This document shows positions 33,021 to 43,459 of a stretch of DNA of 64,000 nucleotides, in pieces; within the stretch, counting starts at the first letter, position 1; every line of letters starts with the position of its first letter. The notes below the pieces were generated by a model. That model saw only the letters and a list, made by a program, of their open reading frames with translations. It did no database searches and had not been told where the DNA came from. The DNA comes from Siphonodentalium dalli. Taxonomy: Eukaryota > Mollusca > Scaphopoda > Gadilida > Siphonodentaliidae. The stretch lies in the NCBI GenBank assembly GCA_032622095.1, contig CP136066.1:112673319-112737318 (forward strand), given 5' to 3'. Made by a program: the position numbers and the translations under genes.

Positions 33021-34299
33021 TAAAAGTGTCTAACTTGGAAGGGAATAATTTCATGTCAATGGAGTGATTAGGAATGTGGAAAGTTGAAAGGCCTAGTTAT
33101 CCAAAGAGTAAAATCCAAGATGGCCACTGGCAGCCATGTTTTTTTGCCGAATGTCCCCAAAAAGACTCTTTCCCATCTCCATGTCATTGTTAACATCCAT
33201 GACAAATTTCATGATGATCAGACAAGCAGTACGACCTGTAGCCCGTGCTAATGGATTGAATTTGAAAATCCAAGATGGCCACTGGCGGCCATGTTTTTTT
33301 GTCGAATGACCCCAAAATGACTCGTTTCCCATCTACATGTCAATGTCAACAACCATGACAAATCTCAATGATTTGACCAAAGGTACAACCTGTAGCCTGT
33401 GCCAAAGGATTTAGTCATGCAAAGAGTAAAATCCAAGATGGTGGCTGGCGGCCATGTTTTTTGGCCGAACAACACCAAAATGACTCGTTTCCCATCTACA
33501 TGTCAATATTAACATCCATGACAAATTTCATGATGATCAGACAAACAGTACGACCTGTAGCCCGTGCTAATGGATTGAATTTTGAAATCCAAGATGGCCG
33601 CTGGCGGCCATGTTTTTTTGCCAAATGACCCCATAATGACTCGTTCCCATCTACATGTCAATGTCAACAGCCATGAGAAATTTCATAATGATCCGACCAA
33701 AGGTACGACCTGTAGCCCGTACTAAAGGATTTAGTCATGCAAAGAGTAAAATCCAAGATGGCTGCTGGTGGCCATGTTTTTTGGCAGAACGACCCCAAAA
33801 TGAATCGTTTCAGTCTAAATGTTGATGTCAACAGCTATGACAAATTTCATGATGATACAGTTAACCGAAGCTGTGACCTGAAGCCCGTGCCAAAGGATTT
33901 AGTCATGCAAAGAGTAAAATCCAAGATGGCTGCTGGCGGCCATGTTTTTTTTCCGAATGACCCCAAAATGAATCGTTCCAGTCTAAATGTTGATGTCAAC
34001 AGCTATGACAAATTTCATAATGATCCGACCGAAGGTACGACCTGTAGCCCGTGCCAAAGGATTTAGTCATGCAAAGAGTAAAATCCAAGATGGCTGCTGG
34101 CGGCCATGTTTTTTGGCCGAATGACCCCAAAATGAATCCTTTCAATCTAAATGTTGATGTCAACAGCTATGACAAATTTCATAATGATCTGACCAAAGGT
34201 ACGACCTGTAGCCTGTATTGTTGACGAATCACGCACACATGACGACGGACGACAAAGCCATGGCAATAGCTCAAACTTTACAAAGTAAAGTTGAGCTAA
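33021..34299 (-). mobile_element. Helitron2-like element, family 1, copy c
   Basis: Left end AAAGTGTC is joined directly to TAACTTGG; the 16 bases holding the palindrome's second half are deleted compared with 48380. About seven 164-bp monomers follow, then GACGACGGACGACAAAGCC and terminal hairpin AGCTCAAACTTTA/TAAAGTTGAGCT. Loss of the presumed 3' hairpin may have disabled this copy. Confidence 0.75.
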
Positions 34300-35298
34300 T
34301 AAGTAATGAAATGATGCAGCATTATAATAATACATTAGAGCCTTGCAATGGCAGAGTACAAGTATAGTGTGTTCATTTGGAAATGTAGCTCTGGATGCTA
34401 ATAACAATTTGTTCATTTGCGGCATTCAAACTTCTACTTTTGATCTGCATCAGCCTAAGTTATGCAAGATATATATAGTAATGGAGAATTTACCTCTGTG
34501 ATATGTTTTTGAACGAAAGTTTTCTAACCGAATTTGAATCGAATATTGAGACTGAATCGAATGAGTCAAACATTTAATATTTGCATGTGCACACAAAAGG
34601 CAACATAAGGGTGGATTCTTCAGAACGAATGGACAAACGGACAGACAAATGGCTAGACAGACAAACTGGACGGACCCAGTCCAGTCCCAAATTTATCTTC
34701 GAAACATGAAGAAAATAGTCAAAAATATATGTTCACTTTGATAGTCAACGTTATGTGATCTGTACAACTCTGATGGATGGAATTTAAAATAGTTTTCCAT
34801 CAGAAGACAAAAAGATGGAGAAATACAGAATGAAGAATGCAAATTCATGTCATTCGGCCCAACAAATAGTGTTGTGATATATCTTCGGCCAAACTGTAAA
34901 CCTCTATACAAACTATATGGCAATATATATGCCCATATATTTACATACTGAGTGTGATTATCACTAAATCCAGCAAGCCGATTGGTCGGTGCCCACGTGA
35001 CTAGTTGCAATTATTTCTCGGTGAACGCGCAAGAGGGTCATAATTGCAACAATAATTACATCGATGCGTCATTGATTTAGGAGAAGAAGAACGCGTAATG
35101 TTTTGGGCGCATTTGCACTCGCGCAGGATTGACTTAATAAATCATCAGGTTTCAATATAAAGAGCCTCGTTTTGAAATTGTTCTCAGCTGGTTTCTGGTC
35201 GGGTGCTATGGGATATCTTGGGCTGGTTTTGTCACGATACAATTTTCGATTTAAATATATTTACAAAAGGGACTTTTTCGCTAAATGTATATAAATAT
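34300..35298. other. No gene; old tail of a rolling-circle element
   Basis: A GGACAAACGGACAGACAAAT tract (34625-34680) followed by AGTCCAGTCCCAAATTT marks a decayed element. 34790-34930 resembles 25500-25600 in direct orientation. Otherwise AT-rich and featureless. Confidence 0.45.
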
Positions 35299-35392
35299 AA
35301 GGATTAACTGTCATGTGGACTGTTTTTATGGAAATGTAACCGTGAGGTAAGTTACATCTCCATTAAAACAGTCCACATGACAGTTAATCCTT
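35299..35392. other. Near-perfect 42-bp hairpin
   Basis: AAGGATTAACTGTCATGTGG begins a stem that runs to ATGTAAC (35340). After a 9-base loop (CGTGAGGTA) the complement returns to 35392 with two or three mismatches. Either a very small MITE or a hairpin precursor. It lies in the long intron of the candidate gene. Confidence 0.75.
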
Positions 35393-35508
35393 AAATAGAA
35401 CAAACTCATCAACAAATGTGACAAAAACGATAACACAGTTTAAATCAATACACAGCAAACTATCACCTTTTTTAGCAAGATTTGTATTGATTGAGTCATA
35501 CGTCACAC

Positions 35509-36046
35509 CTGGTTAAGTGTGCCTGCTAATTTGCTTTAATGATTGTGGGCCTGCTGAATTACTTTGATGTTGGTAGGGAAAACTGATGCTGTTATTAAAA
35601 AGTCTGTTATATTTTTCTACAGTTGTCATTTTCACGGCAATTGGCCGATCTGAATGAATCGAGGAAATGTCATTATGTTTAAGACGTTCACTGTATATGC
35701 CCATTCAATTACATGCAAAAAATACAAGGTATCTCGTAGTCGGCAGTGAATGTGTTAAAGACCATAACAAAAATGGCTATTACAGTAGTTTTGCAAACAC
35801 CTGAGCAGCCATGATTAAACTAAATAAAAAAATATATGTTCACGAATGTTTCATGCAGATACTAACCTTTATTCAAATCGCTCGTACTAGCCAAACAAAA
35901 TTAGCAAAATCACCAATTAAGAAAAGATAATGGTACTGTTTCATCAGCATTAGCATCAGTTTGGCATACCAGCATCATATCAATTCAGCAGGACTACCAG
36001 CTTCATAGTAAATTAGCAGGACCACTTAACCAGGAATGTATTTGTC
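35509..36046. mobile_element. CCTGCTAATT MITE, copy 2
   Basis: CCTGGTTAAGTGTGCCTGCT at the left and AGCAGGACCACTTAACCAGG at the right are inverted termini. Internal blocks match 25688-26098 in direct orientation. It ends about 30 bases before the donor of the exon at 36075-36158. Confidence 0.6.
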
Positions 36047-36074
36047 ATGCAAAAAATAAAGAGTCGCAGCTCAC

Positions 36075-36158
36075 CTCCCGTAGTTCATCTGTTATGTGTT
36101 TCTCATTTGATCCGAGGCGACTATATATGACTTCCTCGTCCAGTGCAGTTTGTTGTGC
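36075..36158 (-). CDS. Short internal exon of the same host gene
   Basis: An 84-nt exon of 28 codons with no stop, phase 0 at both ends. Acceptor TTATTGTAG (AG at 36159-36160); donor GTGAGC directly after CGGGAG at 36075. Peptide AQQTALDEEVIYSRLGSN continues into EKHITDELRE. Joined to the 21964-22488 exon it reads TDELRE then ETEMHSDIREEM, a smooth charged, coiled-coil-like stretch; this and the matching phase are why I link them. The 56-bp minisatellite starts 26 bases upstream of its acceptor. Product unknown. Confidence 0.6.
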
Positions 36159-36185
36159 CTACAATAAATAACTGTGCATGAACCA

Positions 36186-36577
36186 AAGAACCACCTCATT
36201 TATAATCGCCTTTCTCTTCCAGATTATATACGTGATGCAATAAGAACCACCTCATTTATAATCGCCTTTCTCTTCCAGATTATATACGTGATGCAATAAG
36301 AACCACCTCATTCATAATCGCCTTTCTCTTCCAGATTATATACGTGATGCAATAAGAACCACCTCATTTATAATCGCCTTTCTCTTCCAGATTATATACG
36401 TGATGCAATAAGAACCACCTCATTTATAATCGCCTTTCTCTTCCAGATTATATACGTGATGCAATAAGAACCACCTCATTTATAATCGCCTTTCTCTTCC
36501 AGATTATATACGTGATGCAATAAGAACCACCTCATTCATAATCGCCTTTCTCTTCCAGATTATATACGTGATGCAAT
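36186..36577. repeat. 56-bp minisatellite beside a 3' splice site
   Basis: Seven full units plus a partial eighth (AAGAACCACCTCATTTATAA, TCGCCTTTCTCTTCCAGATT, ATATACGTGATGCAAT), period exactly 56, with a single T/C variant in two units. It lies in the intron just upstream of the 36075-36158 exon. Confidence 0.95.
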
Positions 36578-36753
36578 AAGAACCAATGCCTGAGATACGT
36601 GTGTAAAATAACAGCACATCAACAATATAAGAGAACGACATTGAAACTGTTCTGAAAGCACTCTTGGTGACAAGGCTCCATGCTAAATATCATTGAGATT
36701 TGATAACCCATATATTAGATACATGCCTGGTTGTAAAAAAATAATTAACAAGA

Positions 36754-37175
36754 TGAAAGTGTCAATGACACTGTAGCCCAATTTGGAAAGGGGATGTCAT
36801 TCATTACAGTCAATGGAGCGATAATGAATACAGAAAGTTTAAATGTGGAATAGACAGTTTTTATGCTTAAAGTATTTAGTGACGCAATGGATGGCTGCCA
36901 GCAACCATGTTTTTGATTGAATATCGTTTAAATTTGATAGCTTCCATCTAAAGGTGAGCTCAACATGCCTATTAACTTTAAAAACAATTCTCCGATAAAT
37001 GCAAGCTGTGTGCAAATAGATTCAAATTTGAAATAAAAGATGGTTGCTGGCAGCCATGTTTGTTGCTGGAAGCCATGTTTTTAACAAATTTCGGAAAATA
37101 ATGATGGCTCCCATCTAGAGCTTACCCTCAATATCCATATGAAATTTGGTGATGATCAGATAAAAGATGTGCCTG
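36754..37175 (-). mobile_element. Helitron2-like family 1, copy d, truncated
   Basis: Intact left end TGAAAGTGTCAATGACACTG, then TAGCCCAATTTGG. Only two to three diverged monomers follow before the sequence switches at 37176 to a hAT-like terminus. Confidence 0.65.
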
Positions 37176-37265
37176 CAGTGTTCGCGCTGGACCGAAAAAA
37201 ACTTTAGCCAAAAGTTTAGCCAAATGAAAATTTTATCAGCCAAATTAATTTTTTTTTAGCCAAAT
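37176..37265. mobile_element. hAT-like terminus CAGTGTTCGCGCTGG
   Basis: CAGTGTTCGCGCTGG begins a short piece with repeated TTAGCCAAA. The rest matches, in inverted orientation, the piece at 61313-61412. It is one end of a small hAT-type MITE whose other end is missing here. Confidence 0.4.
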
Positions 37266-37584
37266 TTTATCTGTGCATAGTAAAAACATGTTGTAATCAG
37301 ACAAGAGATGGCCATATATCCCAGTATAAATTTCAGAAGTAATCAATTCTTCCAAAATGACTATGACAACTCATCTCACAAAAAGATTTAGGAAATGATG
37401 GAATCATCACTATTCAATCAATAGTAAAATGAGCCTTTGTCAGTCCCACATTAATTTTGGTACGCCATGATACTTGCAGGTTGAAGAAGATGAGGGTCTA
37501 TAATTTCACTAACATAATTCTTCATAATAGCAAAAAGCCCTCATAACTTACCATTTTAAAGATATTTTCATCTTTAATACCACC
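37266..37584. other. No gene seen
   Basis: AT-rich sequence between the hAT-like end and MITE copy 3. Confidence 0.4.
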
Positions 37585-37995
37585 CCAGGTTAAGTGTTCC
37601 TGCTAATTTAATATCATGCTGATGTGTACTGCTGGATTGCTATGATGTGTGTAGGTCAAAGTGATTGTGTCAAGAAAGAGTACCATTATTTTACCTAAAG
37701 TTGGTAATTTTTTCATTGTTTGGCTAATCCGAGCGATTTGTGCAAAAGCCAGAGTCTGTTTGAAACATTCAAGAACATATATATTTCAAAATATTTAGTA
37801 ATGTGTACGTTGATGTTTGGTAAACAACATGAATAGTCAGCTCAATTATGGCCTGTTTGTAACAACCAGCAGCCATTATTAAAATATTTCACAATATACA
37901 TGTTTTTAAATGTTTTCTACATGTAGTGGCTTATCCTTGATTTGTTCAGATCACGTACTTTGCTCTACCGCAGTATCATAGCAAATTTATTAGCT
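37585..37995. mobile_element. CCTGCTAATT MITE, copy 3, decayed
   Basis: CAGGTTAAGTGTTCCTGCTA at the left, the shared ACCTAAAGTTGGTAATTTTT and GTTTGGCTAATCCGAGCGAT blocks, and ATCATAGCAAATTTATTAGC at the right. Same orientation as copies 1 and 2. Confidence 0.5.
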
Positions 37996-38138
37996 TCATC
38001 ACTCAACTTCGGATGAATACTGACATATGAATATATTGTGAATATATTGTGACATATAGGGCAGTGGAAAATAATGGTTGAGTCTTTTTTAACTATAATT
38101 CTAGTACGGTTGTTGAAAACCTACACTATACCATCTCG

Positions 38139-40265
38139 GTCTGATAAGAGTCATGTTTATTTAGGATTATGGACACGCAGTCCACCATCTCATGAAAATT
38201 AAATGGGCTCTGCACTAGTACCATCTGGGCTCCTGGGACCCATTAATATTGACACAATTAAGTGCAACACAAATGAAAAATACATAGTAACTATCCTCAA
38301 ACATTGATTATAACCTGACAATGATAGTGTTAGAATCAGTCTACATGTATTTATAGGCATGGCCATACGCCGCCATAGCATGTTTTTTGAAAAACTACAG
38401 AGTGCAGACCATAAATTTCACTAGAATATAGTTACTGCATGTACATTACACAACTAAAGCAACTGACACATGTACTCGCATGGTACACAATATTTGATAT
38501 GTAAAGTATATATATATATCCTGTGCCTGTAACATCAAACCAAACCATTTACAGTACTTCAAAAAATAAAAGTAAATTTAAAGGGACGATATGAAAAATA
38601 AAATTGTGCAAATATAATGGAGATCTATATTTCATTACAACATCCACAGATCTACAAAAACATCTGACAAGATATGGTGTATGACTATTTGTGATTAGTC
38701 ACTGACTTCCAAGTCTTGTATGTGTTTTTCTCATGGACAGTCTGGTATCATAAAGTTTTTCTGGGTCAGCAAACCAGTTTCAAATGGGCTCTACTTTATA
38801 AAATTTAACAACATTAAATAGTTAATGGTAATGTGATCATTTTCACTTGATAATTTAAAATATGAGACAGTATTGCATAGCATGGCTACCTGCAGAATGT
38901 AGATTTGTCTGGTATGAATTAATATCAACTGATGCTTGTATTTTTCTTCTAACTCACTTTGAACTCACAATACAACAGGATTGAGTTCTGAATTTCAAGT
39001 CCATAAAACTAGACACTTTAGAATCAAGCTTGCCAAATAACCTCACATGAACTCACTCAGTTGAACGCAAGGAACGATTGTCAAGTTGGAAAATATTCTG
39101 TATGTATGGAAGCCCTATATTTTTAATGTGTAGATTTGACTGGACTAAATGTGAAGGATTATTTTCAATCTTTATTACTGGAAATCACACCAATAACCAT
39201 ACATTTATTAGTTTTGAACAGGACAATATCTTTTAATATTACTGCAACTGCATTCTTTCTTATGACTTGTTTTCTTACAAACTCTCAAAACTGAACCAGG
39301 AACAATTTTGGGCAAATATACATCTACGTGTACATATACAATGAACATACATGTTCAAATTCATAAAAAACACCCAATCAGAATATAAGTATAAGCGATC
39401 ATGCCGGGCTAGCCATTATATTTGTCCTAAAATAATGTACATGTTAAGGAAACAGTAGAACCTTTATTCAAATTGGCGGTGATGACATGTGGCCAATCAA
39501 AATTGCTGTGGGACTGTTCAATACACAATCTGCTCGACTACCAAATCACACTGATTTATCGGATTGTAGTAACTCAACATTTACTAAACCTACTTGTGGG
39601 CTGAGTATAATTCAATTCAACATTAGAATACCATAAATACATTCTATTCTCCCATAAATTTAAAGAAAAAAACATATTGAACTCATTTATAATGATAATG
39701 TGATTATGTCATTCAATTTATAGCCATTTTGGCAGCCATCTCGCATCAAAGGCCATGAAATCTAGATAGCAAAGGATGAACTACTCACAATTACATGTAT
39801 TCATTCAAACTATATCACTAGGTAACCTTATTGCATGAGTTTTAGGTTACTGATCAAATGCCCTATAATTGATGATTTACCTCAACATCTTTGTTATTCG
39901 GAAAATGTCTATTTTTCATTCTATGACCAATATATTCCATCCAAAAACCTTGCTAAGCACTCATGAGAGGAAGCACAAAGGTGCTAATCCTTTAAAGATG
40001 AAAATAATTCTATAGGGAGCACAATTTTTAATTATTGTTGACTTTTCTAAATTTTTGCAAATTTGAAGTCGGTGATTTTGGATTTTCAGGGTCAAGAACT
40101 CCTTGAAGGTCAATCCCGTCTGATAATGGTACAGAAAATATCAGAAATGATACCTGTATGTGGCACTGATCCATATAGGTCAATACAATTCTAATTGGGG
40201 GCTCAACTTTGAGATAAAAGTGCTGAACCCCAAAATTGGGGTTCAGGCCCTTAAAAATGGAATTT
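38139..40265 (+). repeat. Inverted-repeat arm B
   Basis: Inverted copy of 62566-64000. Landmarks: TACTAGTGCAGAGCCCATTT (as complement, 38205), GGGACCCATTAATATTGACA, CATGCATGTACATTAC-like DNA near 38440, AGGCCATGAAATCTAGATAG (39750), CTATGACCAATATATTCCAT (39922) and GCTGAACCCCAAAATTGGGG (40222). B has about 450 bp (38955-39405) absent from B'. No coding sequence is seen in either arm. The outer border may extend past the window on the B' side. Confidence 0.85.
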
Positions 40266-40690
40266 GGGCCCCTTTTATCAAAAATCGGTCGGCACCACTG
40301 AATTCCTCATCGAAAAGTACTCTAGAATCAGTATCAAACAGAAAGTGGTTGGACATTCCCTAAAGAGCACAGTTGTGAGACCGACTATTGATGACAAGGG
40401 TTAACAATTTTAACTCAATAAAATTAGGTACAGGTAGGTCACTGGAACACTGCATTGATATCCTAAACCAGAGAGCTGTATGGAAATACAATAAACAACA
40501 GATGGTTCTCTGTCCAATTACACATTCCACAGTGCCCTGACAATATGATGGCTAAAAATAACTCTAATTTCCAATAATACAAGTTAATCTATTCTCTCTC
40601 TCAGTGCTAACTGATATCACAGAGGTTAGCTGCTATGGTTCTACATGATAAGCATAAAAATATCGAATCTGTTCAATCCTTAGATAAAGA
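40266..40690. other. No gene confirmed
   Basis: A plus-strand stretch near 40280-40363 (LNSSSKSTLESVSNRKWLDI) has protein-like composition but no splice or start evidence and hits a stop. Otherwise featureless. Confidence 0.35.
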
Positions 40691-41310
40691 GGGGCATACC
40701 TCTGGTATAAAAAACAGGATCTAACCCATATTCAAACTTGATCTGTATTTTGAGTTGAGAAACTCACATACCAAATTTGGTTCCTATCAGACGATAACTG
40801 GTTGAGCTATCGAAGCATGGATGAATTCTATATCAAAGGGCCATAACTCCATTCAAAATAATCTGATCAAACCCATATTCGAACTCGAATTGTACTTTAG
40901 ATAGAGAAACTCACATACCAAATTTGGTTCTCATGAGATAATATTTTTTTTTAGTTATTGTAGCATCCATGAATTCTAAGTCGAAAGAGGGCCATAACTC
41001 CGTAAAAAAAACTCGGATCAAACCCATATTCGAATTCGATCTGTATTTCGGTCTGAGAAACTCATATACAAAATTTGGTTCCGATCGGATAAAAATTGTT
41101 TGAGTTATGACAGCATGTGTGAATTCGAAGTCGAAAAAGGGCCATAACTCCGTAAAAAAAATTCGGATCAAACCCATATTCGAACTCGACCTGTATTTCG
41201 GTCTGAGAAACTCATATACACAATTTGGTTCCGATCGGATATAAAATATTTGAGTTATCGCACCATGCGTAAAGTGTCCACTGACAGACAGACAGACAGA
41301 CGGTACTACC
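40690..41310 (-). repeat. 150-bp AGGGCCATAACTC satellite with GACA tract
   Basis: Four monomers of about 150 bp (AGGGCCATAACTCC at 40837, 40988, 41137) with CGGATCAAACCCATATTCGA and ATACAAAATTTGGTTCCGAT, then CTGACAGACAGACAGACAGA. This is the core type of family 3 (8390-8735), but no terminal hairpin follows. Confidence 0.75.
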
Positions 41311-41409
41311 AACATCTACCCTTTATGAGCTAAATAAATTATGAGCTATTTTTATCCAATTTTTACGAGTTTGCAATAGTGGTTCCAAAATTTGATGTTT
41401 ATGAGCTTT

Positions 41410-41510
41410 TTTGTGTCCAATATCAAGGAGCTTTTTTGTGTCCAATATCAAGGAGCTTTCGGCGTCCAATATCAAGGAGCTTTCGGTGTCCAATATCAAG
41501 GAGGTTGTGT
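41410..41510. repeat. 25-bp tandem GTCCAATATCAAGGAGCTTT
   Basis: Four copies at 41414, 41440, 41464 and 41488. The core resembles GTCCAATTATTGGGAGCTAC, which is scattered through 42440-47815, so both may derive from one unit. Confidence 0.8.
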
Positions 41511-42498
41511 GAAACCCAAATATGAGATTATTTCAGTCCCGTGTTACAAGTTCTTAGAAATATCCCATAAATTCATAAACCAAACATAGGTGGGGGCTCA
41601 CTGCCCGAGGTGAAGTGTCTTAATATCATGATGTACTGGCAATATTCAAAATCTCACTTTTTAAATAGCTGCCAGAAGAAGACTTGTTGATATTCACTGG
41701 TCTCAAACAAACAGATGGATTGATAGATTGATTGAATAGGGTTTAACAGAGTCTATCCTGAAACTACATGACCTTTTGTACCAAGGTTGCCTGATTAAAT
41801 GGCTTTATATGCCCATGTACAGTGTTAGGCCATGGGACGAAGTGGATAATTGTTACTTTTTTTCTTAACACAACGGGGACTAAAAAATTATTATCACATA
41901 TGATGCACCATGATACAGATAATTGGTATAGGCATTGATGTTCACACAGGTGAAAGACTTCCTGTGAGTGACCACCAATTGTATGCGTACTGGTTTTACA
42001 ATTACCAAACAAGTTTTCCGGGACAATCTGTCCGGGAAAAAATGGAACATTCAATTCGAAAATCTTGAGACAAGACCATCGGTATACATATACGTTATTC
42101 ATTTGGCATACGGGATACATTGGCTCATATTTCCTTCATGGAGTCCATATCCAATCGAACGCGATCCATGAGGGGAATATAAGCCCAGGGTTCATACAAC
42201 TTTGTCCCAGTGAAATTCCAGTATATTTCCAGTATATTCCAGTATAAAATATATATATTTCCAGTATAATTATGTGATGTAATACGCTATAATACTGATC
42301 AACATATATACATAAATAAAATTGGAACCTACAACCTACCATGTAAACATATGAAATCTATGTCGGTGTGAACAATTGCTGTAGGTATGACTTCACCATC
42401 TATTATTAGGCAACATGGCGACTGTGGTGTTATTTCAGCCTGTCCGATTATTGCGAGCTACGAAAGTCCAAATATTAATCATTTGCCAAATGTTCACA
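41511..42498. other. No gene confirmed
   Basis: A 118-codon minus-strand frame (41764-42120) has ordinary amino-acid composition but no family motif, and a plus-strand frame overlaps it. The rest is AT-rich, with TTCCAGTATA repeats near 42220-42265. Confidence 0.35.
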
Positions 42499-43205
42499 AA
42501 ATTGTTGCTGTTCTTGTGTGTACATATATATCTGCCTGTCCAATTATTGGGAGCTACATAAATCACTGTATCAGCGTGTCCGATTATTGGGAGTTACAAA
42601 AGTCCAAATAATAAGAGCTCAATCGTAGACTAATGTTTACAAAAATATCGCTGTTTTTGTGTATATATAGATCTGTCTGTCCAATTTTTGGGAGCTACAT
42701 GTATAAATCAGCGTGTCCGATTATTGGGAGCTACAAAAGTCCAAATATTAAGGGTTCAATAATTTCTTTGTAACCCCAACAAACTGAATCAATGAAAACG
42801 ATCATTTATTTGAAACCATAATCAAAGTTGTGGGCCATAAATTGACTGAGAAAATTAATGTTTTTCGGCAATAGGTAATGCTATATGTTTTGTAAACATT
42901 CAATCAGAGACTTTAACGGAGAAACCTGAGTGTGTTCGGATTCGTTTGCATATGCAAATTAGATTGAAAGGTCAAAGTACGAGTTCACCATTGATAGTCG
43001 CCATACAATACACACTTTCAGTTTCACTGTCATGACTGTGCATGAATATTTTAATTGTGTGAATGGTGTATTGGGGATTTCATAATATAAATAGCAGTTG
43101 GGACCACATGTATACGCCCACACAAGGTGACAAGTTGTGGAAGTTTATTTCAAGTTTGCAGCGAATGATGAGACAAAATAATTCGGTTCAGATGATTTAT
43201 CATAA
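42499..43205. repeat. Tandem duplication, copy 1 (empty)
   Basis: A 707-bp unit from AAATTGTTGCTGTTCTTGTG to GATGATTTATCATAA. It contains repeated GTCCGATTATTGGGAGCTAC and the uninterrupted junction CCAAATATTAAGGGTTCAAT/AATTTC that is broken twice in copy 2. Confidence 0.85.
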
Positions 43206-43459
43206 AATTGTTGCTGTTCGTGTGTGTGTATATATATATATATCTGCCTGTCCAATTATTTGGAGCTACATAAATCACTGTATCAGCTTGTCCGATTATT
43301 GGGAGTTACAAAAGTCCAAATACTAAGAGCTCAATCGTAGACTAATGTTTACAAACATATCGCTGTTTTTGTGTATATATAGATCTACCTGTCCAATTAT
43401 TGGGAGCTACATGTATAAATCAGCGTGTCCGATTATTGGGAGCTACAAAAGTCCAAATA

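Noticed and set aside
33093-34066. Frames of 79-109 codons with repeated KSKMAAGGHVF wording, also near 43563, 44045, 48442 and 61061
   Set aside because: They are family 1 satellite monomers read in frame; 164 is not a multiple of three, so the frame is not maintained along the array.
22514-36577. Regular 25-bp and 56-bp repeats as a possible CRISPR array
   Set aside because: Units are contiguous without unique spacers, no cas genes are present, and the context is eukaryotic introns.
41764-42120. A 118-codon minus-strand frame as a host exon
   Set aside because: No acceptor or donor fits, a plus-strand frame overlaps, and no family motif is visible.
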